A DNA stretch of 64,000 nucleotides from Bog-756 sp963845485 (GTDB taxonomy: Bacteria; Actinomycetota; Acidimicrobiia; Acidimicrobiales; RAAP-2), in the NCBI GenBank assembly GCA_963845485.1, contig CAWJSI010000014.1, positions 372,001-436,000 of the forward strand. Reading direction: 5' to 3'. Shown piece by piece: positions 1 to 7,113 of this stretch. The stretch's first letter is position 1. Each line of letters begins with the position of its first letter. The notes below the pieces were generated by a model, which was not told where the DNA came from, ran no database searches, and worked only from the letters and a program-made list of their open reading frames with translations. The translations under genes and the position numbers were made by a program.

Positions 1-809
1 ACCCGGTCACCGAGCGGCTGGCCGCTCCCCTCGCCACCGCCGGGCGGGTCGCCACCGGCACCCAGATGGGCCTGGTGCTCGGCTGGCTGTCGACCCGGGT
101 GCTCGGCCAGTACGACCTCCTCCTCACCGAGGAGGCCGTCGAGGACCAGGACATCGTGTACTTCGTCGGCCCCAACGTGGTGGCGCTCGAGAAGCTCCAC
201 GGATTCGAGCCGCGGGAGTTCCGGCTGTGGCTCGCCCTGCACGAGGTGACCCACCGCTGCCAGTTCACCGCCATCCCCTGGATGCGCGATTACTTCGTAT
301 CGCTGGTGGAAGAAGGGATCGGCTCGCTCGAGCCCGACCCGTCCCGGTTCGCCGAGGCCCTCCGCCGGATGACCGAGGAGATCCGGGCCGGCCGGAACCC
401 GCTGCGGGACAGCGGGGCGCTCGGGCTGGTGGCCACGCCCGAGCAGTTGGAGGGGCTGCACCGGATCCAGGCCCTGATGAGTCTGCTGGAGGGCCACGGC
501 GATGTGACCATGGACCGGGCGGGAGCGGCCGCCATCCCGAGCGCTGCCCGCTTCAGCGAGGTGCTCCGCCAGCGCCGCAAGCAGACCCGTGGGCCGGCCC
601 GGCTGCTCCAGCAGCTGATCGGCATCGAGGCCAAGTTGCGTCAGTACGAGGAAGGCGAGCGTTTCATCGCCGCCGTCGAGGACTCCGGAGGACCCGAGCT
701 CCTCGACCGGGCCTGGCGAGGACCCGAGTGGCTACCGTCGCTCATTGAGATCCGCGATCCCGCCGCCTGGATCTCCCGTGTCGGGACCACCCCGGCCCTC
801 TCGGGCTGA
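1..809 (+). CDS. Zinc-metalloprotease-like protein (DUF2342/F420-associated family), 5' truncated
   Basis: The frame is open from the first bases of the window, so the N-terminus lies outside; about 268 codons are visible. The segment HEVTH, about 80 residues into the visible part, matches the HExxH zinc-binding motif, and the surrounding text (LWLALHEVTHRCQF) is typical of the DUF2342 family often annotated as F420-biosynthesis-associated or zinc-dependent metalloprotease. Members usually sit directly upstream of tilS and hpt in actinobacteria, exactly as here, with 15 nt to tilS. A proteolytic activity has not been clearly shown for the family, so the function is a family-level inference. 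No signal peptide can be judged. Confidence 0.85.
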   Translation, partial: PVTERLAAPLATAGRVATGTQMGLVLGWLSTRVLGQYDLLLTEEAVEDQDIVYFVGPNVVALEKLHGFEPREFRLWLALHEVTHRCQFTAIPWMRDYFVSLVEEGIGSLEPDPSRFAEALRRMTEEIRAGRNPLRDSGALGLVATPEQLEGLHRIQALMSLLEGHGDVTMDRAGAAAIPSAARFSEVLRQRRKQTRGPARLLQQLIGIEAKLRQYEEGERFIAAVEDSGGPELLDRAWRGPEWLPSLIEIRDPAAWISRVGTTPALSG

Positions 810-824
810 ACCAGACGACCCCGG

Positions 825-1781
825 GTGATCGACTGGGAGGGGGACCCCCTCGTCCGCTCGTTGGCCGCCCGCTGCACCTTCCCGACCGCCGGTACCGACC
901 TGGTCTGCGGGGTGTCGGGCGGGGCGGACTCACTGGCCCTACTGGTGCTGGCCGTAGCCTCGGGCTGTCGGGTGACGGCGGTGCACGTCGACCACGGCCT
1001 ACGGGAGGGCTCGGCCGCTGAGGCCGAGGTGGTGGCCGCCGCGGCCCGGAGGTTCGGGGCCGGGTTCCGGGCCGAGCGGGTCGTGCTGGCCGACGGGCCC
1101 AACCTCGAGGCGCGTGCCCGTGCGGCCCGTCGGGAGGCCCTCGGCCCTCACGCCGCCACCGGCCACACGGCTGACGACCAGGCGGAGACGGTGCTCGCCA
1201 ACCTGTTGCGTGGCGCCGGTGTCCACGGTCTGGCCGCCATGCGGACGGGAACCGAACATCCCCTGTTGGATCTGCGGCGTTCCGAGACCGTCGCCCTCAC
1301 CGGACACCTCGGCCTCGAGCCCGTGGCCGACCCGTCGAACGACGACCCCCGCCATCTGCGGAACCGCATCCGCCACGAACTCCTTCCCCTCTGCTCGGAC
1401 CTGGCCCGGCGGGACGTGATACCGGTACTGGCCCGACAGGCCGGCGTCATGGCCGGCGACGCTGATCTGCTCGACGCACTGGCGTCGCTGGTCGATCCGG
1501 AGGATGCGGCGTCTCTCGCCACAGCCCCCGAGGCGGTGGGCCGCCGGAGTGTGCGGGGGTGGCTCCTCGGTGAGGGCGGATACCCGCCCCCGCTCGACGC
1601 CGTGGATCGGGTACTCGCGGTGGCCCGCCTGGAGCGGGCGGCCACCGAGGTCCCCGGCGGCAGAAGAGTGACCCGCTCCCGGGGGCGTCTGTCGCTCAGC
1701 CCCGTGGACCAAACCGTTCCCGAACGCTCCGGATCGGCTGATGGTGACTCTCCGATACAGTCGCGCCGTGGTCACCGCTGA
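825..1781 (+). CDS. tilS: tRNA(Ile)-lysidine synthetase TilS
   Basis: TilS ligates lysine to C34 of the CAU-anticodon tRNA-Ile in an ATP-dependent reaction, changing its specificity from AUG to AUA. The PP-loop motif SGGADS appears near residue 30, followed by HVDHGLR and the segment TGHTADDQAETVLANLLRG, which are characteristic of the family's N-terminal ATPase domain. At 318 aa it is the short actinobacterial type with a reduced C-terminal tRNA-binding part. The start is GTG. The 3' end overlaps the 5' end of hpt, whose promoter lies inside the last codons of this gene. Confidence 0.93.
   Translation: MIDWEGDPLVRSLAARCTFPTAGTDLVCGVSGGADSLALLVLAVASGCRVTAVHVDHGLREGSAAEAEVVAAAARRFGAGFRAERVVLADGPNLEARARAARREALGPHAATGHTADDQAETVLANLLRGAGVHGLAAMRTGTEHPLLDLRRSETVALTGHLGLEPVADPSNDDPRHLRNRIRHELLPLCSDLARRDVIPVLARQAGVMAGDADLLDALASLVDPEDAASLATAPEAVGRRSVRGWLLGEGGYPPPLDAVDRVLAVARLERAATEVPGGRRVTRSRGRLSLSPVDQTVPERSGSADGDSPIQSRRGHR
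1756..1761 (+). promoter_or_regulatory. -10 box TACAGT for hpt, leaderless
   Basis: TACAGT fits the actinobacterial TANNNT -10 consensus and is followed by exactly 6 nt and then GTG at 1768. Transcription would start on the start codon. No clear -35 is seen. It lies inside the 3' end of tilS. Confidence 0.55.
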
Positions 1782-2349
1782 GGAGGAGGCACCCGAAGGG
1801 TCGACGCACCTCGAATCGAGTCGGGACGTGGGCCGGGTGATCGTCTCCGCGACGAGCCTCCAGGCCAGGATCACCGAACTCGGGGAGCGGATCACCGCTG
1901 ACTACGCCGGGCGCCCCCCTCTGCTCGTCGGGGTGTTGAAGGGTGCGTTCATGTTCATGAGCGATCTCTCCCGGGCCATCGATCTGCCCGTCGATGTGGA
2001 CTTCATGGCCGTCTCCTCGTATGGCAGCGCCACCCGCACCTCGGGGGTGGTGCGCATCGTGAAGGACCTCGACGTCGACCTGGCCGACCGTCACGTGCTG
2101 GTGGTCGAGGATATTGTCGACAGCGGCCTGACCCTCAGCTACCTGCAGCGGTACCTGCTGGCCCGTCAACCGGCCAGTCTCGAGGTCTGCGCCCTGCTCG
2201 TGAAGGAAGGCCAGCAGCGGACCGACCTCGACCTCGCCTATGTGGGCTTCACCATCCCTGCCGAGTTCGTGGTGGGCTACGGCCTCGATGTCGACGAACG
2301 CCTGCGCAACCTACGGGCCATCCACGCCTACGCCGGCGACCTGACCTAG
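1768..2349 (+). CDS. hpt: Hypoxanthine phosphoribosyltransferase
   Basis: Purine salvage enzyme converting hypoxanthine (and guanine) plus PRPP to IMP (GMP) in the cytoplasm. The PRPP-binding signature VLVVEDIVDSGLTL, the loop segment LLVGVLKGAFMF and the C-terminal VGYGLDVDERLRNL are all present. The frame extends to an ATG at 1741, but GTG at 1768 follows a -10 box by 6 nt and gives a normal 193-aa protein, so I prefer it. The gene overlaps tilS by 14 nt. In most actinobacteria ftsH follows; here folE follows after 27 nt. Confidence 0.92.
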   Translation: MVTAEEEAPEGSTHLESSRDVGRVIVSATSLQARITELGERITADYAGRPPLLVGVLKGAFMFMSDLSRAIDLPVDVDFMAVSSYGSATRTSGVVRIVKDLDVDLADRHVLVVEDIVDSGLTLSYLQRYLLARQPASLEVCALLVKEGQQRTDLDLAYVGFTIPAEFVVGYGLDVDERLRNLRAIHAYAGDLT

Positions 2350-2376
2350 GTCCACCACCCCGTATCGGAGCTTTCC

Positions 2377-2946
2377 ATGACCGTCGACACCGCCCGCCTC
2401 GAACGCGCCGTACTCGAGATACTCGAGGCCATCGGGGAGGACCCGGCCCGAGACGGGCTGCTCCAGACCCCGCGCCGGGTGGCCAAGATGTACGAGGAGC
2501 TGTTCGCGGGGTTCGGGGAGAACCCGGCTGACCACCTCGAGGTCACCTTCGCCGCCGACCACGACGAGATGGTCATGGTCCGGGACATCCCCTTCGCCTC
2601 ACTGTGCGAGCACCACATGGTGCCGTTCATCGGCAAGGCCCATGTGGCCTACATCCCGGGCGACGACGGCCGGATCACCGGCCTCTCCAAGCTGGCCCGG
2701 CTGGTGGACGGGTACGCCCGGAGACTCCAGGTGCAGGAGCGGATGACCACCGAGATCGCCGACGCCATCGAGCAGGCCCTGGCCCCGAGGGGTGTACTGG
2801 TGGTGGTGGAGGCCGAACACCTGTGCATGTCCATGCGGGGCGTGAAGAAGCCCGGCACCTCCACGGTCACCTCGGCGGTGCGGGGCTTGTTCCGCAGCGA
2901 CGCCTCGACCCGGATGGAGGCCATGCAGTTCGTCAGGGGCCGCTAA
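2377..2946 (+). CDS. folE: GTP cyclohydrolase I
   Basis: First enzyme of tetrahydrofolate synthesis: GTP to 7,8-dihydroneopterin triphosphate and formate. The zinc and active-site motifs are visible: CEHHMVPFIGKAHVAYIP with the first Cys/His ligands, GLSKLARLVDGYARRLQVQE, and EHLCMSMRGVKKPGTSTVTS with the second Cys ligand. The length of 189 aa is standard for the homodecameric enzyme. The start ATG has GGAG 7 nt upstream. It opens a folE-folP-(phosphatase-like)-folB-folK run. Confidence 0.96.
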   Translation: MTVDTARLERAVLEILEAIGEDPARDGLLQTPRRVAKMYEELFAGFGENPADHLEVTFAADHDEMVMVRDIPFASLCEHHMVPFIGKAHVAYIPGDDGRITGLSKLARLVDGYARRLQVQERMTTEIADAIEQALAPRGVLVVVEAEHLCMSMRGVKKPGTSTVTSAVRGLFRSDASTRMEAMQFVRGR

Positions 2947-2985
2947 AACCCGCGCCAGCCGGTCGCGGGCCCGTCCGGGCTGGTT

Positions 2986-2991
2986 TACTCT
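2986..2991 (+). promoter_or_regulatory. -10 box TACTCT for folP, near-leaderless
   Basis: TACTCT (TANNNT) lies in the 53-nt gap after folE and ends 8 nt before the folP ATG at 3000. This suggests that folP and the downstream genes have their own promoter, with a leader of at most one or two nucleotides. Confidence 0.5.
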
Positions 2992-2999
2992 GTGTCGTC

Positions 3000-3815
3000 A
3001 TGCCCCTCCCCTCGCACGAGCCCCGGCCCTTGGTGATGGGAATCTTGAACGTCACCCCGGACTCGTTCTCCGACGGCGGGCAGTGGCTGGAGCCCGATCG
3101 TGCCGTCAGCCGGGGACGGGAGATGGTGGCCGAGGGTGCCGACATCGTCGATGTCGGGGGCGAATCCACCCGACCCGGGGCCGAGGACGTGCCCGCCGAC
3201 GTGGAGCTGGAGCGGGTCATCCCGGTGGTTACCGCCCTGGCCGGCGAGGTGCGCGTGTCGATCGACACCACCAAGGAGTCGGTGGCCGAGGCCGCCGTTG
3301 CGGCCGGCGCCACCCTGATCAACGACGTCTCGGCCTCGCTGTGGCCGGTGGCCGCCCGTCACGGGGTGGGGTGGGTGGCCATGCACCGGCAGGGAACGCC
3401 CGCCACCATGCAACGCCAGCCCCATTACGACGACGTGGTCGCCGAGGTCACCGCCCTGCTGGCCGAGCGGGCGGCCCGGGCGGCGACGGCGGGGGTCGAC
3501 GAGGTGTGGATCGATCCGGGCATCGGCTTCGGCAAATCGATCGAGCACAACCTCTCCCTGCTCGGATCCCTGGACGACCTGGTCGCCACGGGTTACCCGG
3601 TCCTCGTGGGCACCAGTCGCAAGAGCTTCCTCGGGTCGTTGGCCCGACGTCCGGATGGAGAGCCCACGCCGGTGGACGAGCGGCTCCCGGGCTCGCTGGC
3701 CACCGCCAGCTGGGCCATGGCGCACGGCGCACGGATGGTGCGGGTCCACGACGTGGCCGCCACCGTCCAGGCCGCACGGCTGGTCGGCACGACCCGAGCG
3801 GGGGCCACATGGTGA
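3000..3815 (+). CDS. folP: Dihydropteroate synthase
   Basis: Condenses 6-hydroxymethyl-7,8-dihydropterin diphosphate with p-aminobenzoate; the target of sulfonamides. The N-terminal signature VMGILNVTPDSFSDGG, the motif DVGGESTRPGA, the segment DPGIGFGKSIEHN and the C-terminal VRVHDVAATVQA are all typical of FolP. The frame is open far upstream through folE, but the ATG at 3000 lies just after a -10 box, and the family homology begins with it. The protein is 271 aa. The 3' end overlaps the next gene by 7 nt. Confidence 0.95.
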   Translation: MPLPSHEPRPLVMGILNVTPDSFSDGGQWLEPDRAVSRGREMVAEGADIVDVGGESTRPGAEDVPADVELERVIPVVTALAGEVRVSIDTTKESVAEAAVAAGATLINDVSASLWPVAARHGVGWVAMHRQGTPATMQRQPHYDDVVAEVTALLAERAARAATAGVDEVWIDPGIGFGKSIEHNLSLLGSLDDLVATGYPVLVGTSRKSFLGSLARRPDGEPTPVDERLPGSLATASWAMAHGARMVRVHDVAATVQAARLVGTTRAGATW

Positions 3816-4354
3816 AGGGGAAGTGGGCGGCAGGCATCGCCCCGCGCAATTTCACCTGGGTGATCAAGGATCGCCTGGCCATGAGCGAACGTCCGGGCGG
3901 GTTCGCCCCCAACCACCGGAAGGTACGCCGACAAGAGGAGATCATCTGGCTCCAGGTCCAGGGATTCACCCGGGTCGTGTCGCTGCTGCCGTCCTCGCAC
4001 AACCTCCAGGCCTACGAGGAGAAGTCGATGGCCAGCGTGCACTTTCCCCTCCCCACCTCGGGTGACGCCCGCGGCATCCTGAACGACCTCTACCGCGACC
4101 TCCACGGCCGTTTGACGGGCGGGGAGCGCATCCTCATCCACCAAGAGGAGTTGGGCGACCGGGTGAGCGGGGTGGTGGCCGGGTACCTGCTGTGGTCGGG
4201 GCGGCTACCGAGCGGTCCGCAGTCGATCACGGTCCTCGAGCACATGACGGGCCACCCCATGGGTCCGAGCGGCCGTGAGCTGGTGGCCTTCGCCAGCCAA
4301 CTGGCACCGGCACCGGTTACCCCCGGGACCGGGGACCCGTCGGCCGCCGAGTGA
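3809..4354 (+). CDS. Dual-specificity-phosphatase-like protein lacking the catalytic cysteine
   Basis: 181 aa. The N-terminal half (RNFTWVIKDRLAMSERPG, then GFTRVVSLLP and HFPLP) follows the layout of the DSP/PTP fold. At the position of the P-loop HCx5R, residues 111-118 read HQEELGDR: His111 and Arg118 are correctly spaced but the nucleophilic Cys is replaced by Gln112. The following helix (VVAGYLLWSG) and later segments fit the fold. It is therefore probably a pseudophosphatase or phospho-group binding protein. It sits inside the folate operon, overlapping folP by 7 nt and folB by 4 nt, so it is translated with them. Substrate unknown; a link to pterin phosphates is speculation. Confidence 0.7.
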   Translation: MVKGKWAAGIAPRNFTWVIKDRLAMSERPGGFAPNHRKVRRQEEIIWLQVQGFTRVVSLLPSSHNLQAYEEKSMASVHFPLPTSGDARGILNDLYRDLHGRLTGGERILIHQEELGDRVSGVVAGYLLWSGRLPSGPQSITVLEHMTGHPMGPSGRELVAFASQLAPAPVTPGTGDPSAAE

Positions 4355-4770
4355 CACCACCGGCCGGTGGTCCGGTCCACGGCATAGGCGACAACGGCGG
4401 ACCTGGGAGCAGTGACCGGATCGAGCTCCGAGGCCTCCGCGTCGTCGGGACCCACGGCGTCCTTCGGGAGGAGCGGGAACGGGCCCAGCCCTTCGAGGTC
4501 GACCTCGACCTGGCCGTGGACCTGGCCCTCGCCGCCGTCACCGACCGCCTGTCGGACACCGTCGACTACGGGGCGGTGATCGAGACGGCGGCTGCGGTCG
4601 TGTCGGGCCGGCCGTTCGAGCTGCTCGAGGCCCTGGCCGGGGCGGTGGCCGACCAGGTGTTGGCCCTCGATCTCCGGATCACCTCGGTGACGGTGCATCT
4701 TCGCAAGCTCCGTCCTCCGGTCCCCTCCGACCTGGCCACAGTGGGGGTCCGGATCACCCGACGCCAGTGA
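4351..4770 (+). CDS. folB: Dihydroneopterin aldolase
   Basis: Cleaves 7,8-dihydroneopterin to 6-hydroxymethyl-7,8-dihydropterin and glycolaldehyde. The family core begins at IELRGLRVVGTHGVLREERERAQPF, continues with DTVDYGAVI and FELLEALAGAVADQVL, and ends with VTVHLRKLRPPVP containing the conserved Lys. The N-terminal ~24 residues are extra and low in complexity; the start is the GTG that overlaps the previous stop as GTGA, implying translational coupling. 139 aa. Confidence 0.92.
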   Translation: MTPPAGGPVHGIGDNGGPGSSDRIELRGLRVVGTHGVLREERERAQPFEVDLDLAVDLALAAVTDRLSDTVDYGAVIETAAAVVSGRPFELLEALAGAVADQVLALDLRITSVTVHLRKLRPPVPSDLATVGVRITRRQ

Positions 4771-5267
4771 GCTCGCCGGTGGCCGGGACGCCGAGCGTGC
4801 GGGCCTTCGTGGGCCTGGGCTCCAACCTGGGCGACCGGTGGTCCCACCTCCGCAAAGCCGTCGACCAGCTCCGGGCGGGCAACCGGGCCCCGGTCACTGC
4901 GGTCTCCCGGGTCTACGAGACCGAGCCCGTAGGTGGCCCCGAGGACCAGGGTCCGTACCTCAACGTGGTGGTGGAACTGGCCGTCTCGCCCGGCGCCGAT
5001 CCCTACCGGTTGTTGGAGGAGTGTCGCCGCCTCGAGGCGGCGGCCGGCCGTGTCCGGTCGGTCCGATGGGGACCCCGGACCCTCGATGCCGACGTGCTCT
5101 GGATCGACGGCGTGGCCCTCGACGACGTCGATCTGACCGTGCCTCACCCGCGCTGGCGCGAGCGCCGGTTCGTCCTCGCCCCGCTGGCCGAGCTGGCTCC
5201 GGACCTGGTTGACGAGGACGACCTGGCCGCCTCTGGTGGCGAGGTCGCCGTCATGGGTACACTGTGA
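4767..5267 (+). CDS. folK: 2-amino-4-hydroxy-6-hydroxymethyldihydropteridine diphosphokinase
   Basis: Transfers pyrophosphate from ATP to 6-hydroxymethyl-7,8-dihydropterin, making the substrate for FolP. Visible motifs are VGLGSNLGDRW at the N-terminus, VSRVYETEPVGGPEDQGPYLNVVVEL, WGPRTLDADVLW and HPRWRERRFVLAPLAELAP. The start GTG overlaps the folB stop (GTGA). 166 aa is usual. The -10 box of the following gene lies in its last codons. Confidence 0.95.
   Translation: MSSPVAGTPSVRAFVGLGSNLGDRWSHLRKAVDQLRAGNRAPVTAVSRVYETEPVGGPEDQGPYLNVVVELAVSPGADPYRLLEECRRLEAAAGRVRSVRWGPRTLDADVLWIDGVALDDVDLTVPHPRWRERRFVLAPLAELAPDLVDEDDLAASGGEVAVMGTL
5258..5263 (+). promoter_or_regulatory. -10 box TACACT upstream of the DUF2520-panC-nadB-nadC-coaX run
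   Basis: TACACT preceded by GG lies at the extreme 3' end of folK. It would give a 5' leader of about 65 nt before the GTG at 5335, which has its own AAAGGGG ribosome-binding site. Confidence 0.4.
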
Positions 5268-5334
5268 GGCGAAGCACTCAGATTCTCTGACGCGAACGGC
5301 ACCCTCCGGGGCTGGAACGTACCAAAGGGGTCTT

Positions 5335-6192
5335 GTGACCACATTCCGAATCGTCGGACCCGGCCGGGCCGGCCGGTCCCTCATGGCAGCCCTCGAGACG
5401 GTGGCGGGCTTCGAGTCGCGGGGTGTCCTCGGTCGCAACGACTGTCTCACCGAAGCCGCCCACGACGTCGACCTCCTGGTCATCGCCACCCCGGACGACG
5501 CCGTCCTCCGGGTGGCCGACCGGGTCGCCCCGGTGGACACCACCGTCGTCCTGCACATGTCGGGTTCGCTGGGCCTCGACGTGCTCGACCGGCACCGGCG
5601 ACGGGGATCACTCCATCCCCTCGTGCCGCTGCCCACCCCCGAGGTCGGGGCCGAGCGACTGCGCTCGGGCATCACCTTTGCCGTGGCCGGCGACCCCATG
5701 GCCCGGTGTCTGGCCGAGGCCCTCGGTGGCCGACCCGTCGCCGTCGAGGACGAGAGCCGGGCGACCTACCACGCCGCCGCCGCCATCGCCGCCAACCACC
5801 TGGTGGCCCTCATCGGGCAGGTCGAGCGGGTGGCCGCCACCATCGACCTGCCGCTCGAGGCCTTCGCCGGCCTCATCCACGCCGCCACCGATGACGCCCT
5901 CTCCCTCGGGCCTCGTCGGGCCCTCACCGGGCCGGCGGCCCGCGGGGACTGGGACACCGTAGAGCGCCACCGCACGGCTCTCGCCGCCATGGCCGGGCAC
6001 CGCAACGAGCTGGCCGCCTACGACGCCATGGTCGGCCTGGCCCGGAGGCTCTCGCTCGATCCTGCCGTCAGCACCGACGGCCCCGACGCTCCCACCGACG
6101 GGCACGGCGAGCAGACGATGCTCGACCGGGAGCTCGCCGCATCGTCTCTGGCGGCCGCAGCCGGGCCTGCCTCTGTGGAGCAGGTGGCATGA
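5335..6192 (+). CDS. DUF2520 / Rossmann-fold NAD(P)-binding protein
   Basis: 285 aa. The N-terminus FRIVGPGRAGRSLMAAL is a glycine-rich Rossmann dinucleotide-binding motif (GxGxxG-like), followed by DLLVIATPDDAV and HMSGSLGLDVL. The C-terminal helical half is the DUF2520 domain found in F420-dependent NADP reductase-like and 6-phosphogluconate-dehydrogenase-like proteins. The family commonly lies next to panC in actinobacteria, as here (ATGA overlap with panC), so a role in pantothenate or CoA metabolism is often suspected but not established. The start is GTG with AAAGGGG upstream; the open frame extends further left but that part is inside folK. Confidence 0.8.
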   Translation: MTTFRIVGPGRAGRSLMAALETVAGFESRGVLGRNDCLTEAAHDVDLLVIATPDDAVLRVADRVAPVDTTVVLHMSGSLGLDVLDRHRRRGSLHPLVPLPTPEVGAERLRSGITFAVAGDPMARCLAEALGGRPVAVEDESRATYHAAAAIAANHLVALIGQVERVAATIDLPLEAFAGLIHAATDDALSLGPRRALTGPAARGDWDTVERHRTALAAMAGHRNELAAYDAMVGLARRLSLDPAVSTDGPDAPTDGHGEQTMLDRELAASSLAAAAGPASVEQVA

Positions 6193-7106
6193 GTACGGTC
6201 TTCGTCGAGGCGCCGGCCACCGCGCCGAGCACCCTGGCGCGGCCCGAGGTCGTCGAGACCATCGACCGGTACTCGCGGGCCCTCGATGCCGTACGCGCCA
6301 GCGGACGGACGGTGGGCATCGTCCCGACCATGGGGGCCCTGCATGCCGGCCACCGCTCACTCATCGAGCGGGCGGCGGCCGAGTGCGACGTCGTGGCCGT
6401 CTCCGTGTTCGTGAATCCCACCCAGTTCGGTGACCCGACGGACCTGGCCGCCTACCCCCGCACCCTGGAGGCCGACCTGGCCACGATCGCCTCCTCCGGT
6501 GGGGACCTCGTCTTTGCCCCCTCGGTGGCCGAGATGTACCCGGACCCCCCCGGGACCGCCCCGACGACGGTCTCGGTGCCGATGCTGAGTGCCCGGTGGG
6601 AGGGGGCTTCACGCCCCGGCCACTTCGACGGCGTGGCCACCATCGTGGTCAAGTTGTTCGCCGCGGCGGGACGGTGCCGGGCCTACTTCGGGGAGAAGGA
6701 CTTCCAACAGCTGGCGCTGGTCACACGACTGGCCCGTGACCTGGCGCTTCCCGTCCAGGTGGTGGGTTGTCCGACCGTGCGTGACCCCGACGGGCTGGCT
6801 CTGTCCAGCCGCAACGCCCGCCTCGACCCCGACCAGCGCCGGGCCGCGGTGACGCTCTGGCAAGCCCTCACGGCCGGCGCCCAGTCGTGGGTCGAGGGTG
6901 CCGGCCCCACCCAGGTGGAGGCGACCATGGCCGAGGTGGCGTCCCGGGAGCCCCTGGTCGACCTGGACTACGCGGCGCTGGTCACCGCAGACGACCTCGA
7001 GCCGGTCCGGAGCTCCAAACCCGACCGCCCCGTACGCCTGATCGTGGCGGCCGGGGTCGGCCCGGTGCGCCTCATCGACAATCTCGATCCTTGCCCGGGT
7101 CGCTGA
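6189..7106 (+). CDS. panC: Pantothenate synthetase
   Basis: ATP-dependent condensation of pantoate with beta-alanine. The class I nucleotidylyl-transferase HIGH-type motif is seen in VPTMGALHAGHRSL, followed by VSVFVNPTQFG, the segment YFGEKDFQQLALV and GCPTVRDPDGLALSSRNA. Length is 305 aa including about 25 extra N-terminal residues. The ATG overlaps the stop of the upstream gene (ATGA). The aspartate decarboxylase gene panD, often adjacent, is absent here; nadB follows after 7 nt. Confidence 0.95.
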   Translation: MSTVFVEAPATAPSTLARPEVVETIDRYSRALDAVRASGRTVGIVPTMGALHAGHRSLIERAAAECDVVAVSVFVNPTQFGDPTDLAAYPRTLEADLATIASSGGDLVFAPSVAEMYPDPPGTAPTTVSVPMLSARWEGASRPGHFDGVATIVVKLFAAAGRCRAYFGEKDFQQLALVTRLARDLALPVQVVGCPTVRDPDGLALSSRNARLDPDQRRAAVTLWQALTAGAQSWVEGAGPTQVEATMAEVASREPLVDLDYAALVTADDLEPVRSSKPDRPVRLIVAAGVGPVRLIDNLDPCPGR

Positions 7107-7113
7107 CCGGGCC

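Noticed and set aside
2604..2999. Upstream extension of the folP frame into folE
   Set aside because: Arg/Gly-rich out-of-frame reading of folE; a -10 box and the family start point to ATG 3000.
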